Of a stretch of DNA of 37,456 bases, positions 21,720-33,900 are shown one piece after another. The notes below the pieces were generated by a model. That model had not been told where the DNA came from. It searched no databases and saw only the letters and a program-made list of their open reading frames with translations. Where the stretch lies: positions 1-37,456 of IMG/VR virus record IMGVR_UViG_3300037961_002559, one strand, 5' to 3'. Made by a program: the position numbers and the translations under genes. The stretch comes from a virus. The stretch's first letter is position 1. The number at the start of each line of letters is the position of its first letter.

Positions 21720-21804
21720 GGGACGGTGGCGGAATTGGTAGACGCACCAGACTTAAAATCTGTTGATCATTATGATCGTGAGGGTTCAAGTCCCTCTCGT
21801 CCTA
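21720..21804 (+). tRNA. tRNA-Leu (anticodon UAA)
   Basis: A complete 85-nt class II tRNA. The acceptor arm GGGACGG (21720-21726) pairs with TCGTCCT (21797-21803), with A at 21804 as discriminator base. The D-arm is GGCGGAATTGGTAGACGC-like, the anticodon loop CTTAAAA carries anticodon TAA, there is a long variable arm (GATCATTATGATC region) and the T-arm is GAGGG-TTCAAGT-CCCTC. CCA is not encoded. It reads UUA, a codon common in this AT-rich genome, and probably supplements the host pool during late expression of the large structural genes. Confidence 0.95.
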
Positions 21805-21806
21805 TT

Positions 21807-21816
21807 TTTTACTCCG
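21807..21816 (+). promoter_or_regulatory. Anti-Shine-Dalgarno element for the giant gene
   Basis: TTTTACTCCG at 21807-21816 is perfectly complementary (10 nt) to CGGAGTAAAA at 21913-21922, the Shine-Dalgarno region of the giant gene (ATG 21924). A second ACTCCG copy lies at 21835-21840. Transcripts reading through from upstream could mask the ribosome site; transcripts from the late promoter at 21881 lack the element. Confidence 0.45.
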
Positions 21817-21840
21817 TATTTTTGTAAAAAATACACTCCG

Positions 21841-21866
21841 AAAACCCTGATAAATACAGGGGTTTT
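21841..21866 (+). terminator. Rho-independent terminator after tRNA-Leu
   Basis: Stem AAAACCCTG (21841-21849) with CAGGGGTTTT (21857-21866, one bulged G), loop ATAAATA, then further T. It separates the tRNA transcript from the giant gene. The loop itself contains a late-promoter core (GATAAATA-like). Confidence 0.75.
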
Positions 21867-21880
21867 TTAAGCAAAAAACT

Positions 21881-21889
21881 CTATAAATA
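21881..21889 (+). promoter_or_regulatory. T4-type late promoter of the giant gene
   Basis: CTATAAATA at 21881-21889 contains the exact T4 late consensus TATAAATA, 35 bp before ATG 21924. The leader carries ATTCGGAGT (21910-21918) as Shine-Dalgarno. The same ATTCGGAGT leader precedes the gene at 36866. Confidence 0.85.
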
Positions 21890-21923
21890 AAACCAGGTAA
21901 AGTCCAAATATTCGGAGTAAAAT

Positions 21924-24900
21924 ATGGCTCTAACGAGAGTTACTTCAGGTGGTATAGCAGAAGGCGTACAGATTAAGTTTGATAGTGCTAATACCCCTAC
22001 AACCCCAGCAATTGCTTTTGAGAATGATCCAAATACTGGTATCTATCAAAATGCTGAAGATGAACTGTCAATTTCCACTGCGGGTGTCCGTAGGGTAACT
22101 TTTAAGGCAGATGGTTCTATCGAAACTGGTAATGGTACTATTCTTGGTGGTACTAACCCAGATTTTGATAACGCAGCAAATATTACTTTATATGTAAACC
22201 AGTCAGACAAGAATGCTACTGATGCAACGTCAAATGACGGTGGTAATTTAAATAAACCATTTAAAACCATTGAGAGAGCACTTCTTGAAGCTGCTAAAAG
22301 AAGTTATAAACCAGATCCCACACCAACGGCAGCTGGATCATTTATAGATGGAAAAACTTATACCGTTACAACTTTATCCACAGGTGGTGGCGCAGCAACA
22401 GATTTTACCGCAATTGGTGCTTCTAGTAATACTGTAGGTGTATCGTTCATTGCAACTGGCGTTGGTGCAGGCACTGGTACAGCAACTCTCAATAATGATA
22501 AATTTGAAGCATTCACTATTATGGTGCTTCCTGGTCAATATGAAGTTGATAACAGACCTGGACTTGATCTGTTTAACACAAACGTTTTGACCACTGCTGC
22601 TGTAGAGGATCCAGACGATGGTCAGGGTGCTAGACAAATCACCGATCTTGCGGATGGTGGTATTTGGAGATTTAACTCAAGAAATGGTGGTGTTATCGTA
22701 CCAAGAGGAACCTCTATTGTAGGTTATGACTTAAGAAAGACAGTCGTTAGACCAAAATATGTTCCTGCACCTTTCTCGGTTGATGGTAGCATAACTAGTG
22801 ACAGTTATGCACTTCGTCAGATAGCACTTGATGGTGCTATAATGCTTGAGAGAAGTCGTGGATATATTGTTGAGCAAGCTAGACTTGCTATGGATGGTGG
22901 TTATAATACAGTTGGTCAAGGTGCTGGTAGTAACACCCAAGCTCAAAGTGGATGGAATAGTTTAACTTCTTCTCAAGAAGCTGCGTGTATTCGTGACATT
23001 GGTTATTTCGTTGATGCTTTAATTAAGGATTTACGTGAAGGTGGTAATGAAAATACATTTGTTAACGCTGAATCATATGTTGATGGAAATGGATATAGAC
23101 AAGAATTTGTTAAGGCTAACGATTCTAACATAACCGATGAAATTGCTGCTACTAGACTTGCTTTTGCAGTAGCAGTCAATGCTGCGAGACACATTGTCAA
23201 GAGTGAAAGTGATAATGCAACTTATTATAATCATATCAGTGGTGGATCTATTTCTCAGCCATCATTTGCTGCAGGTAACGGATATGACGGTGCTGGAGAT
23301 TGTACTGATGTGGTTAATGCTGTTGCAGTCCTAGGTGCAATTGCTGATGCTATTATTGCTAATCCAAATACCTATACCGCTATTAATACAACATATACCG
23401 CAATCGGTTCTGGTGCTGGAACAATCACAATTCCTCTCAGAAAGGTTCAGGGTGTATATGAACAAACTGCTATCTTCAAGGTAACTGGTGGTTGTTATTT
23501 CTGGCAGATGACATTTAAGGATGCTCTTGGTACACCTTATCAAAGCACTTCCTTTACAAATGGTATCCCAACCCACGTAAAAGCATCTAATTCAACTTAT
23601 TCTCACCATAGAGTAGTCGCATTTACGTATGCTGACCAAAGAAACACTGATGGTGAATTGGACCAATATTATGGAAAAATTGACGCATGGCAAGGAAGAA
23701 TTCCTCCTGCTCAAACTGACCTACTTGACGTAAGAACAGAAGAATTCCAGATCGTTGGTGATAGAAGTAAGAATTATACTATTGATACTGTAAACTCCTG
23801 TTCTCCTTATATCTTTAACTGTTCACTACGTTCTGTCTTTGGTATGTGCGGTATGCATACCGATGGTAGTAAAGTTGCTGAAAACAGTTTCAAGTCGATG
23901 GTTGTTGCCCAGTTCACGGGTATTTCGCTACAGAAAGATAGGAATGTATTTGTTCAACCTAAGGATAAGGAGGGTGATACTAACGTAACAGCAGCTCCAA
24001 ATGCAACTACGACTTATAATGATGATGATCCATCTACTGCAGGAAAACCTCCAATTTTTGCTGATCCAGATGGACAATATAAAACTGATTGTAGACACTT
24101 CCATATCAAGGCATCAAACGGTGGATTTATTCAGGTAGTTTCTGTTTTCGCCGTTGGTTATGCTGATCAATTCCTCGCTGAGTCTGGTGGTGACATGTCT
24201 ATCACCAACTCCAACTCCAACTTCGGTCAGTTATCACTAAGAGCGAAAGGATCTCAGTTCAGATCATTCAAACCATCTGCTCAAGGAAGAATTACTGCAC
24301 TTATTCCACCTAGAGGTATTAGTGATTCATCGGTTGATAATAGTTTCTACAGCATTGATGCAGTAAACACCTGGGGTCAGGAAGGACTTGCTGCTGACTC
24401 TGGTGATGACTTTACTGATGAGTTAAAAGGTAAACTTGCAAACTTTAAAGGAACTGGTGGATTTAAACTATATCTACAAACTGGTGCAACTTCAGAAGCT
24501 GATATTCCAGAATTGGTTGTAACTAGCATTGATTATAGTCTACCAAAAGTAAATGGAGAATATCAAACTGTAACCAAAAGATTCTTAACTTATGGATCTC
24601 AAGGCGAATTTGCTTTGTTTAGAGATTTTTATGCCGATGATGGCGTTACTCCTAGTGCATATAGAAAGTTAAAACTAATTTTAGAAACTTCCACTGGAAC
24701 AACTGGAGAAGGTGGTGGTACTACTTTCAATATCTCTCTAAATACCTCTTACGATAATGTTGCAGATAATTTTGCAGATGAAGATAATAATAACGAAAGA
24801 ATTGGATATTTTTGGGATCCTAACTCATCTTCAGTCTACATTAAACTACAAAACGACACTGCTACAAACAATTTCTTAGACGGATTCATCTTTGCTTCCG

Positions 24901-27900
24901 ACTCAGAACAAACTTTCACATTTGAAACAGTATTTGACTCAAATACTGGTGCTACTACTACACAACTTGTTTCTGGTACAAAAGATACTCTAAGATATAG
25001 ACAAGGTTTCCCATCAAACCTACTTACTACCAAGTATTTTGATGATAGAGATTCTTCACCAGAAGATTTACTTTGGAGAGTTGAGTACACAATTCCTAAG
25101 AATTTACCTTCAGGTGTAAATCCAAAACCACCAGAAAAGAGATTTATTATTAAAGGAACTAGAGCAGATAATGGTGAAGATAACGTTCCATATAGTGACT
25201 ACAGATTTATGATCTGGGATGTCCAGGAAGTTCAAGCATGGGATGGTGCGACATCAACTAATGCTGGTTCAGATGGTATTTACTATCTAACTATTGTCAG
25301 AGCAGACGTTAACAAATTTGTTGATATATTTGATAGTGTAGTTACTAATACTAACGTTGTTGGTAAAATTGAGAGAAGATCTATTGGTATTTCTGCAAAT
25401 AGAGCTTTTGCTTGCGAGAATATTGAGTCCGTCAACTTGTTTGACAAAGATACCAAGTTAATCACAAATGTTAACTACTTATATCCATCAGTAAACCAAG
25501 AAGCTCCTACTTACAACACAAGAACTATCTGGAATCCACCACAGTCTGACTCTAGAGTTATGACTGAGGCAATCCAAGATGGTAGAAGAATTAAGGACAT
25601 TTCCGTTCCAAACTTCAAGAGATTCCATGCTAGTGCATCAAATTCCCCATTCAAAGATATCCCTGCACTGCAGTCGGTAACAGCAGAAACTGTACATAGA
25701 CTTGTACAAGCTCTTGACCTCAGATATGTCATAGATACTGGTTCCGCTACTAGTGCATCAACCGATAGAGTTTTCGTTGCTCCTGTAGCTTCTTGGGACG
25801 GTAGATCTTCTCAGAGTGCTCTTGGTTATACTTCTACTTCCAGTGATCTATATTCCGCTACCCGTAGATTTGGTTTCTCTGAAACTGTTCCTACTGGTAC
25901 GCTACCAGAAAACGCTGAAGCTGTTACTAAGTTTAATAACTTTGGTGTTCAGGGTGAAGCTCTTGACAGAAGAATTATTGTTTGTTCTTTAAGTGCAGAT
26001 GGTGTTAACTCAACAACTCGCGCCATCACTGCTCCTGTTCTACAAAACAGCACTCTTGCTAATCCAGATGGACTTACATTTGCTCCAATAGTTCCTCTCT
26101 ACAGACCATCAATTCTACGTGCATCTTCGCATACTTGGGAATATATTGGTCTTGGTTCTGGTAACTATTCAACTGGTTTCCCCAACCTCCAGACAAGAGT
26201 TCTCAAACTATATGAACAGTTTATTGCACAGGGTTATGAAAACGCTGGTGGTTTCGTTGCATCTTCTGGTACTAACTCCGCTGGTGATTTCTATATCGGT
26301 AACCAGGTCATTCAAGCAGGTGGTACAAGCACAGTTACTCTAAACGTACCTAAAGTCCGTAAATCATCTGAATCGAACTTTGTTGATATTGAAAATATTG
26401 AGAATAGAATTTCTAACGCAGTTATTAATATTACCACTAGTGGTAGAGCAACTGCACAACAAAATGCACTGAAGGATTTAACTAACTTCTTCAATATTCA
26501 GAAACTAACTGTTAATGATACTGCAAATATTACTAATCTAATTACTGATAGATTCTTCATTAATAGATCTGAAATTAATAACGCTGCATTCTTCCCAGAA
26601 GGTAATACTAGTGCATATGGTTTCGTTAAGGGTGCAAAACCAGAGAAAACTGGTTTCATCTCCACCGATACTAATGATAAGTTGTATGTATCTCCTAAGT
26701 ATCTTGACGCATGGAGAGTTAAGAGACAACTAATCTCTGCAGCAGCTGTTACATTAGATAACAACAGAGTATACATCCAACCATATCTACAATCCGCTAC
26801 ACAGGGTTATGTATCTACATCACCTGGAACTGGTTTACAATCAATTCCCTCAGCAACTGCACTGACTTATGATGCTACAACTGTTAATGGTGTTAATGCA
26901 TCAACATCCAACACGGATCTAATTAAATTAAAAGTTGTTGAAACCGCTGGTATTGCATCATTTGGTAAAGTTGATGTCTCTATGTCATTAACTGGTATTG
27001 GTATTGAAGATTATTACAAAGATACCAATGATGATAAGTTTTATCTAAATCCGAAGGTAACAATTCCACTTTCTTATGAGTCTGTTGATTATACTACAAA
27101 TGAAGTCGTTCTTTCAAAAGTACAAAACGGCGTTGGAATTATTGATTACCTCAAGAGTTACATTGGTGGAACTCACAATACACTGATTAAAAACTATCCA
27201 CCACTTACAGCTTCTGGTGCGGCTGGTATCGATGCATCGGAAAGTGATGTTAAGTTCTTGAAATCAAAATTACATGCTGACTTCAATGCAGCAACTGGTG
27301 GTAGTGGAAGTTCTTCCACAATTGATCCAGATAACAGAAGTACATATGCTACTATTCGACTTGCGATCACTACTCAAGCAGAATATGATGCATGGCCAGA
27401 TAGAGGTTCTATCTCACTAAGAGAATATCAGAAGGGTGGTACATATTATATTTCATCTTATAAGTATAGGAAAATACAATTTGTTTATAGTGATGATGGT
27501 AATTCCGCCAATGATTATGCAGAATTTAGATTATTTGACAACTATGGTGCAGCATCGAACAATGCCGGTTTAGCGCATACATTTACAGCTAACTACAACA
27601 ATAACTATCCAGGTGTAGATTCCAAAAACGTATTCTTTACTGGTTGTGATAGTTTGGTATTTGACTCCGACAGATGGACATCAGAATCTCCATTCATTCC
27701 ACCTCTTGATCCTACTAAGGGAGTTGTTGAGGAAGTTAATATTGAAGATGCTATTCTTTATAGAGTTCCAGAAAAGAAACTTCCTATTGCTATTAGTTTG
27801 GATCAGGATTATTTTGATAGAAACCTTCCAAACCCATATAGTTCAAAAGCTCTTGGTGTTAATATCCAAGAGAGAAATGAAGTTAAGAGATTCTCACCAC

Positions 27901-30900
27901 TATTCGAATTCAGTCAGTGCAAACAGTGGGCAGAACAATCTGGTTTTGGTTCTAAAGATGAATTAGAACTATTAATGAAACCTGGTTACTATAAGATGGA
28001 TGGTTCTGTATTCCCATGTTCCGTTAAAATTAATGGTACTGGTGTTACAAAATCTAGTATCTTTGCTGGTAAGGAACAGACTAGAACATCTCAAGGCAGA
28101 ATGGGTGGATACCTAGAAGATACTGTAAAGAGAGGAGATAGTGTATATCTCTATCGTACATTAGGTTTCACTAAACAATATGGTGTTGGTAATGATGCAA
28201 TTTACAGTCAAATTAGTGGTGGACTAACTGCTGATGGTTCTTTTAACCTTTCAAATGTTCACTTGTTAGGTATTAATGAATCTATTACGAAGAATGAAAT
28301 TCCAGATAGTGTCTTTAGTGACGATAGAGATACCCAAAACGCTAGAAGAGTCGTAAGAAACGCATACTTTACGAAGGGTGCTATCAAGAAAGAATCTAAC
28401 ACAGCAAACACCTCTTCCGCAGCAACTTTGAATGCTCATAACGGAAATACATTATCAACATCTGGTGTTGATGGTGGAATTGATTTAATGATGAAACAAT
28501 CTGGTGGTAGTGTATCAAATTTTGGTGCTATAGCATATCCAGTTATTAAGAGTGGTGATATGATTCAAAATGATCCTTCCGCTTCAGATCATTACGAATT
28601 GAATCAAGCAGACTTTACTAACTCTAGATATTTCTCGATTGAGATTAAAGCATCTGATTATGCTGCTAATGCTACTTTAAGATCAAAATTTGACAGGATG
28701 AGAAAATACATCATACCTGGTACAACAATGTATTACTTGACTAATCCTCAAGATCCAGTGGTAGTATTATCAGATGAAGCTACAGTTTCCAACTTAACAG
28801 TTTCAACAAAAGTTCTTAGTGTAAGAAAGATTAATCCTTCTGTAAGTTTGGATTTTGATTCAAATTCTACAGAATCTATTCAGGTATTAGTTTCTGTATA
28901 TAGAGCTGCAAGTGGTACTGATCAGACAAATGCAAACTCCGATAGTTATACTAATGACACTGAAGATTTAGACACTGGTAATTGGGCTTCAAATCCAAAT
29001 ACTTTAAGAAAAATTGTCTTCTTGAATGAAGATGGTGCGGAATACACTACATTAATGTACAATTGGGCTCTAGAAACCAGAAGAAATTTCCTTCCAAAAG
29101 GATTTGTGCATGAAGGTGGATATCAAGGTCCTATTCTTAAGAAAGTTACACTATCTGTAACTGGAGCAACTAATGTAAGAGATATTGTAGTTGACAGTGT
29201 TAGAGATATTGAAGTAGGTGATAGAATTGCTTGGAGAGATATAAATGGTACTGATCAACTCAATAACTTTAGAGTTTCTGGAATCAATACTTCTAGTAAG
29301 ACAATCACAGTCTCGGATGATATACCGACTGGTGTTGTTATTGGAATTGATAGTATTGTATCAATCACTAAATTTGATGTATTTGGTGATGAAGTCACTA
29401 AATTTGACACTCCAGAAATATATGGTGTTTTGAGGAGTTCTGAACCAGATCAATTGGTTTTGGTTGTTGATAGAAATCCAAATAAAGATTATGATACTAC
29501 AATTGCTCCATATCCATTTGCTTCTGGATCCTTTGGAAATCATCCAACACAATTAATTCAATTAAAACATGAATATGACTTCCCAGAAGCAACTGATACG
29601 ACTGAATATGGTTCTTTAGAGGATGCTGCTCTTGCATTTAACAGAGTTAAAGCATCTTATCAGAGAGTTAATGGTATTGAAAATGACAGATTCCTGTTTA
29701 TTGATGTTAATCCTCGCGGATTTGCCACTCTATCTAATACCGAGGGTGTCCCAGACCCACAAGATGCAGCGATTACTGGTTCATATTTAGAAAATGCTGG
29801 TATTCATAGAGATATCTTGGTTGACTTTGCAAACTTTGATCAACAATCAATTAGAAACGGTGGTGGATTTGGTAAAGGATTTACACAAACAACCGTAACT
29901 ATTGCATCTACTAGTACTGATTATTCAACTGCTAGAACTTACCTTGAAACTACAATTGCTAACGCACTAAATCTGACTAGCACAAGAAACTACAATAGCA
30001 GATTAAGAGTTATTGTATCGGGTATGTCTGTTGGTACTTGGAGATTCTATGCCAATATCAATACCGATCCAAATCATGGTACTTATAAGATGGGTGAAAT
30101 TACTCAGATTAGATGCTATAGTACCAATTCTAGTAGTCCAACTGTAATTAGTGGTGATCTTACAATTGATGTTATTGATGGTAAAGGACATGTTCTTTCT
30201 CAATCTGGTAGAACTGTTTCTACTTCTTCTACTATTGGTTCTATCAGTTCCAGTGACTTTACCGCTGTTGCTAAAGCTAATCTACTTGCTGCAGCAAAAC
30301 TCAATGTCGATCCTACAGGTCAGAATCAAGATGTTACTGAATTAGGTTCTCCATATTTGGAATCTGTACTTTACGATGGTACATATACTGACGATCCAAT
30401 TATTGAAACTGCTAGAGGAAAGAAAATCTATAATACTTGGCCTAAGTCATATAGAACTCTAAGGAGAAGATTCCCTCTTGCTGGTATGCCAATTAATGGT
30501 AATTATCAATCATCGATGATTTCTGTTAATTCTCTTCCTGGATCTAATTTTGCACTAAATCTAACTGGTGTTACCATTGGTGCTCAATCTCCTGCTGATA
30601 GTTCAGCGAATACATTTGGTGGTGGATATCGTGGTGGATTGATTAAGTGTAGAGGTGCTCAACTAACACTTAGCGGAACAAGATTTAGAGGTAATCTATC
30701 TCTTGACTGGATGGGAATTGGTACTGTAGGTGATGCGAGAGCAAAATCGAGTTCTAACGGATCATTTGTTGCAGGACACTCCATTGAGATGTTCCAGATG
30801 GAAGATCAAAACTCATTTAGAGCGATTGGTGGTGGTAGTCCAGCGAAGGAAATCAGAACATCTAACTTGGATGAAGAGTTTAGACAGTTAACTGAGTTTG

Positions 30901-33900
30901 ATCCAGTATCTAATGTATACTTAGAACCTGGTAAAGATCCTTATGGTAGGTTATCTGATGGTGATGCTAGAACATTCCCATTGAATACTAGACAAGCTAT
31001 TAGAAGATTCAATAAATCAACTGGTAGTGTAATTCCATGGGTAAATGATGATGGAACTAATCAAGCTTCTATTGCACCTGGTGTTTTACTAGATAGAGTT
31101 GCGTTGTTTGAAAGATATCAAACACCTTACGGTATTCTTTACGATGCACCTAGTGGTAACCCAGTAAATCCAGAATTAGTTAGTGGTTATATCCCAACTG
31201 CTAATGGTTATGCATCTGGTGTTATGTTGAGATGGAGAGATACTAGTGCTGCGGTAACGTATGTAGTTGGTGGAGGAGAAAATATTTCACTTCCAACTAG
31301 AACATTAGGTTTCTTTGTTGTTGATAATGTTGCTGGTCAAGATATCCCATCAAACATCTTCTTCGGTAAGAATGCAACTGGTATAGTTAAAGCAGAAAAA
31401 TCTGGTAATGACACTACAACTTTTGTTGAAAGTACTTACGCTCTTGTTAAGTCTACTTCTCAATTATCTAGAAAGTTTAATATTGCTACAAATGGTGATA
31501 TTACTGAAAGTTCTACTGGTAAGTATATCTTTATTCAGGTAACATTTGATAGAAATAATGCTTTTGATCCATTAACCGAATCAACAGGAACTGTTCTCAA
31601 CTTTAACACTGATTATCTAGATGCTAAGAGATATAATTATGTTTCTACTGTAACTTCAAGATATGCGAAGTCTACTCAAAACAATTTTGCAAAACTTGTT
31701 GTAGAACAGTCTGATGATAATACGGTTTACTCACAACCAGCAAACTATGCAATTGATGGTGAAAATAATACTTGTCAAGCAACTTTTACTAACACAACAA
31801 CTGCTACTGAACTTTATCTAGTCAACCAAACCAATACAACAACTGCTGTATCTGGTAGAGCATTAATTACTACAAATAGTTCTAGAAAAATTACATCACT
31901 TTATATTACAGATCCTGGTCAAAATCATAGTGCTGGTGATGTCTTACATTTAGCTACTAGTTCTAATGGAGGTTCTGATCAGGTATGTCCTGGATTTACA
32001 TTAAAGATAAGAAATAACTATAGTAACGAAGATTTCTCTATCTTCAACAAAGGTGAATATAAAGTTATGCTACCTAAGAACTGTTTCATTCTAAATTCTA
32101 TTGAAAATGGTTCTAGTGCTAGACAACTCAAACAGCAGATCAATGCTGCTAAGGCAATCTTTAAACCAGGTAGTTACATTCTACATAATGGTTTGTATTA
32201 TAAGATTGCTAAGAGTGATACAGCAACCAATAAGTCTTATATTGGTGTTTATAGATATGTCAATCCATCTAACACATCCGACATTAGAGCAGATATTGTA
32301 ATTGAACTTGATGATATCTCATTCAATCCAACATATGCTTCAAATACTAGATTTGATTTATTTGATAATGACAACCTCCTTAATTACTGGCCTACCGATG
32401 GAAGACTTGTAATTGGAAATAGAGAAACTTGTGACTACGTGAAATCTGGTAGTGCATCAGATCCTAAGGGATTTGAAATTAGACTTACTAGAAGTATGAC
32501 TAAGTATTGGCCTCATTACATCCGTGACTGGGAAGGTCTTGATCCAAATAATGCTTCTGACAACACAGTTTCGTCTGAAAGTATCATCCCAACTGAAATT
32601 AGAATGTCTGATCCAGTTGACGTAACATGTTATGGTCTGAAGAGATTTAATAACAGTAACTTTACTGCTGCATGGAGTGATAATGACTCTACTCAACAAG
32701 CTGATATTGTTAATAGACCCATAGGTCATACTTATGTAACACCAACAGGTGTTAAGACTGCTGAAGTAGCAGAAATTTGCATTAAAGCAGCTGATGGTAC
32801 TGGAATTATTGCTGACAATGAAAAACTATCTATTGGACAAACAGTAACAATTCCATATAGAGATAGTGGTGGTTCTTGGAGTACATTTAAAGTAACTGTT
32901 GGTGATGCTCAAGGTATTCCTGGAACTTCTGAATCTACCAATAGAGCAGGTGACCTTTATGTCAGTGGAACATTTAAGGCAGGTTTCAGTTCTAGTGTTA
33001 ATTCAGATCAAACATTTAATATTCATGGAGATAATAACAATGATACTAAAATTTATGGACCTATTAATCCACTAACTTCCACTAAGTTAATTGCTGGATC
33101 AGGTACTTCGTTGAGAACATTTGATCAAAATGGTGGATTTAGAATGTGGGGTTATAGATCTTCTCGTGCTGGTAGCGTGATTACAGCTGCAAACATGCCT
33201 AATGAATCTCAAGGTGGTACTACATACAAATCTATCGCTACGAGTACAGGTATTGACACTAACAAAGAAGGTGCTCTTGCTTTTACAGTTTCTTCTGGAT
33301 ATTATAGATCCATGATTGACATCGGATCTTGGGCTGATTTTACTGCGAAATTTACACAGATTGACGTTACTACAGACCCAACAGAATGTATTATGGAAGT
33401 TACCGCTATAAATGATGGTGCTATTTACAGAGGTCAACCAATCTATGCATCTGGAACTGCTCCTTCATTAACGATTACACCTAAATCATCTCCAGGAAAT
33501 ACTGATACAGATCGTTACACATTTAGTTCTATAAATACTGGTACTTTTAGCAACCTCATTGGTTGGGTTGTCGGATTTGATGGTGATACAATTTCTACTT
33601 CTGATACCACTCTAGATGGAAATCCATTTGTAACTAGTAATTATGAAGATGATCTTGAATTAACTGGACGTGGTGGAACTGGTAAATATAGAGTACTATT
33701 AAATCAAGCATACACTAGTGCTAATGGAACATTTAGTAATTTGACATTTACTAGTGGTGAAACTGGTTCTATGACTAATGTTTTAGGTAAGTTGGCAACA
33801 ACAGACTATATTCCATATGGTGCTAACCAAGCAATGTGGTGGAACGAACCAGGTAGTGGTGTATATAGATATGTCTGGAAGAGAAGAGTTCTGGATGATG

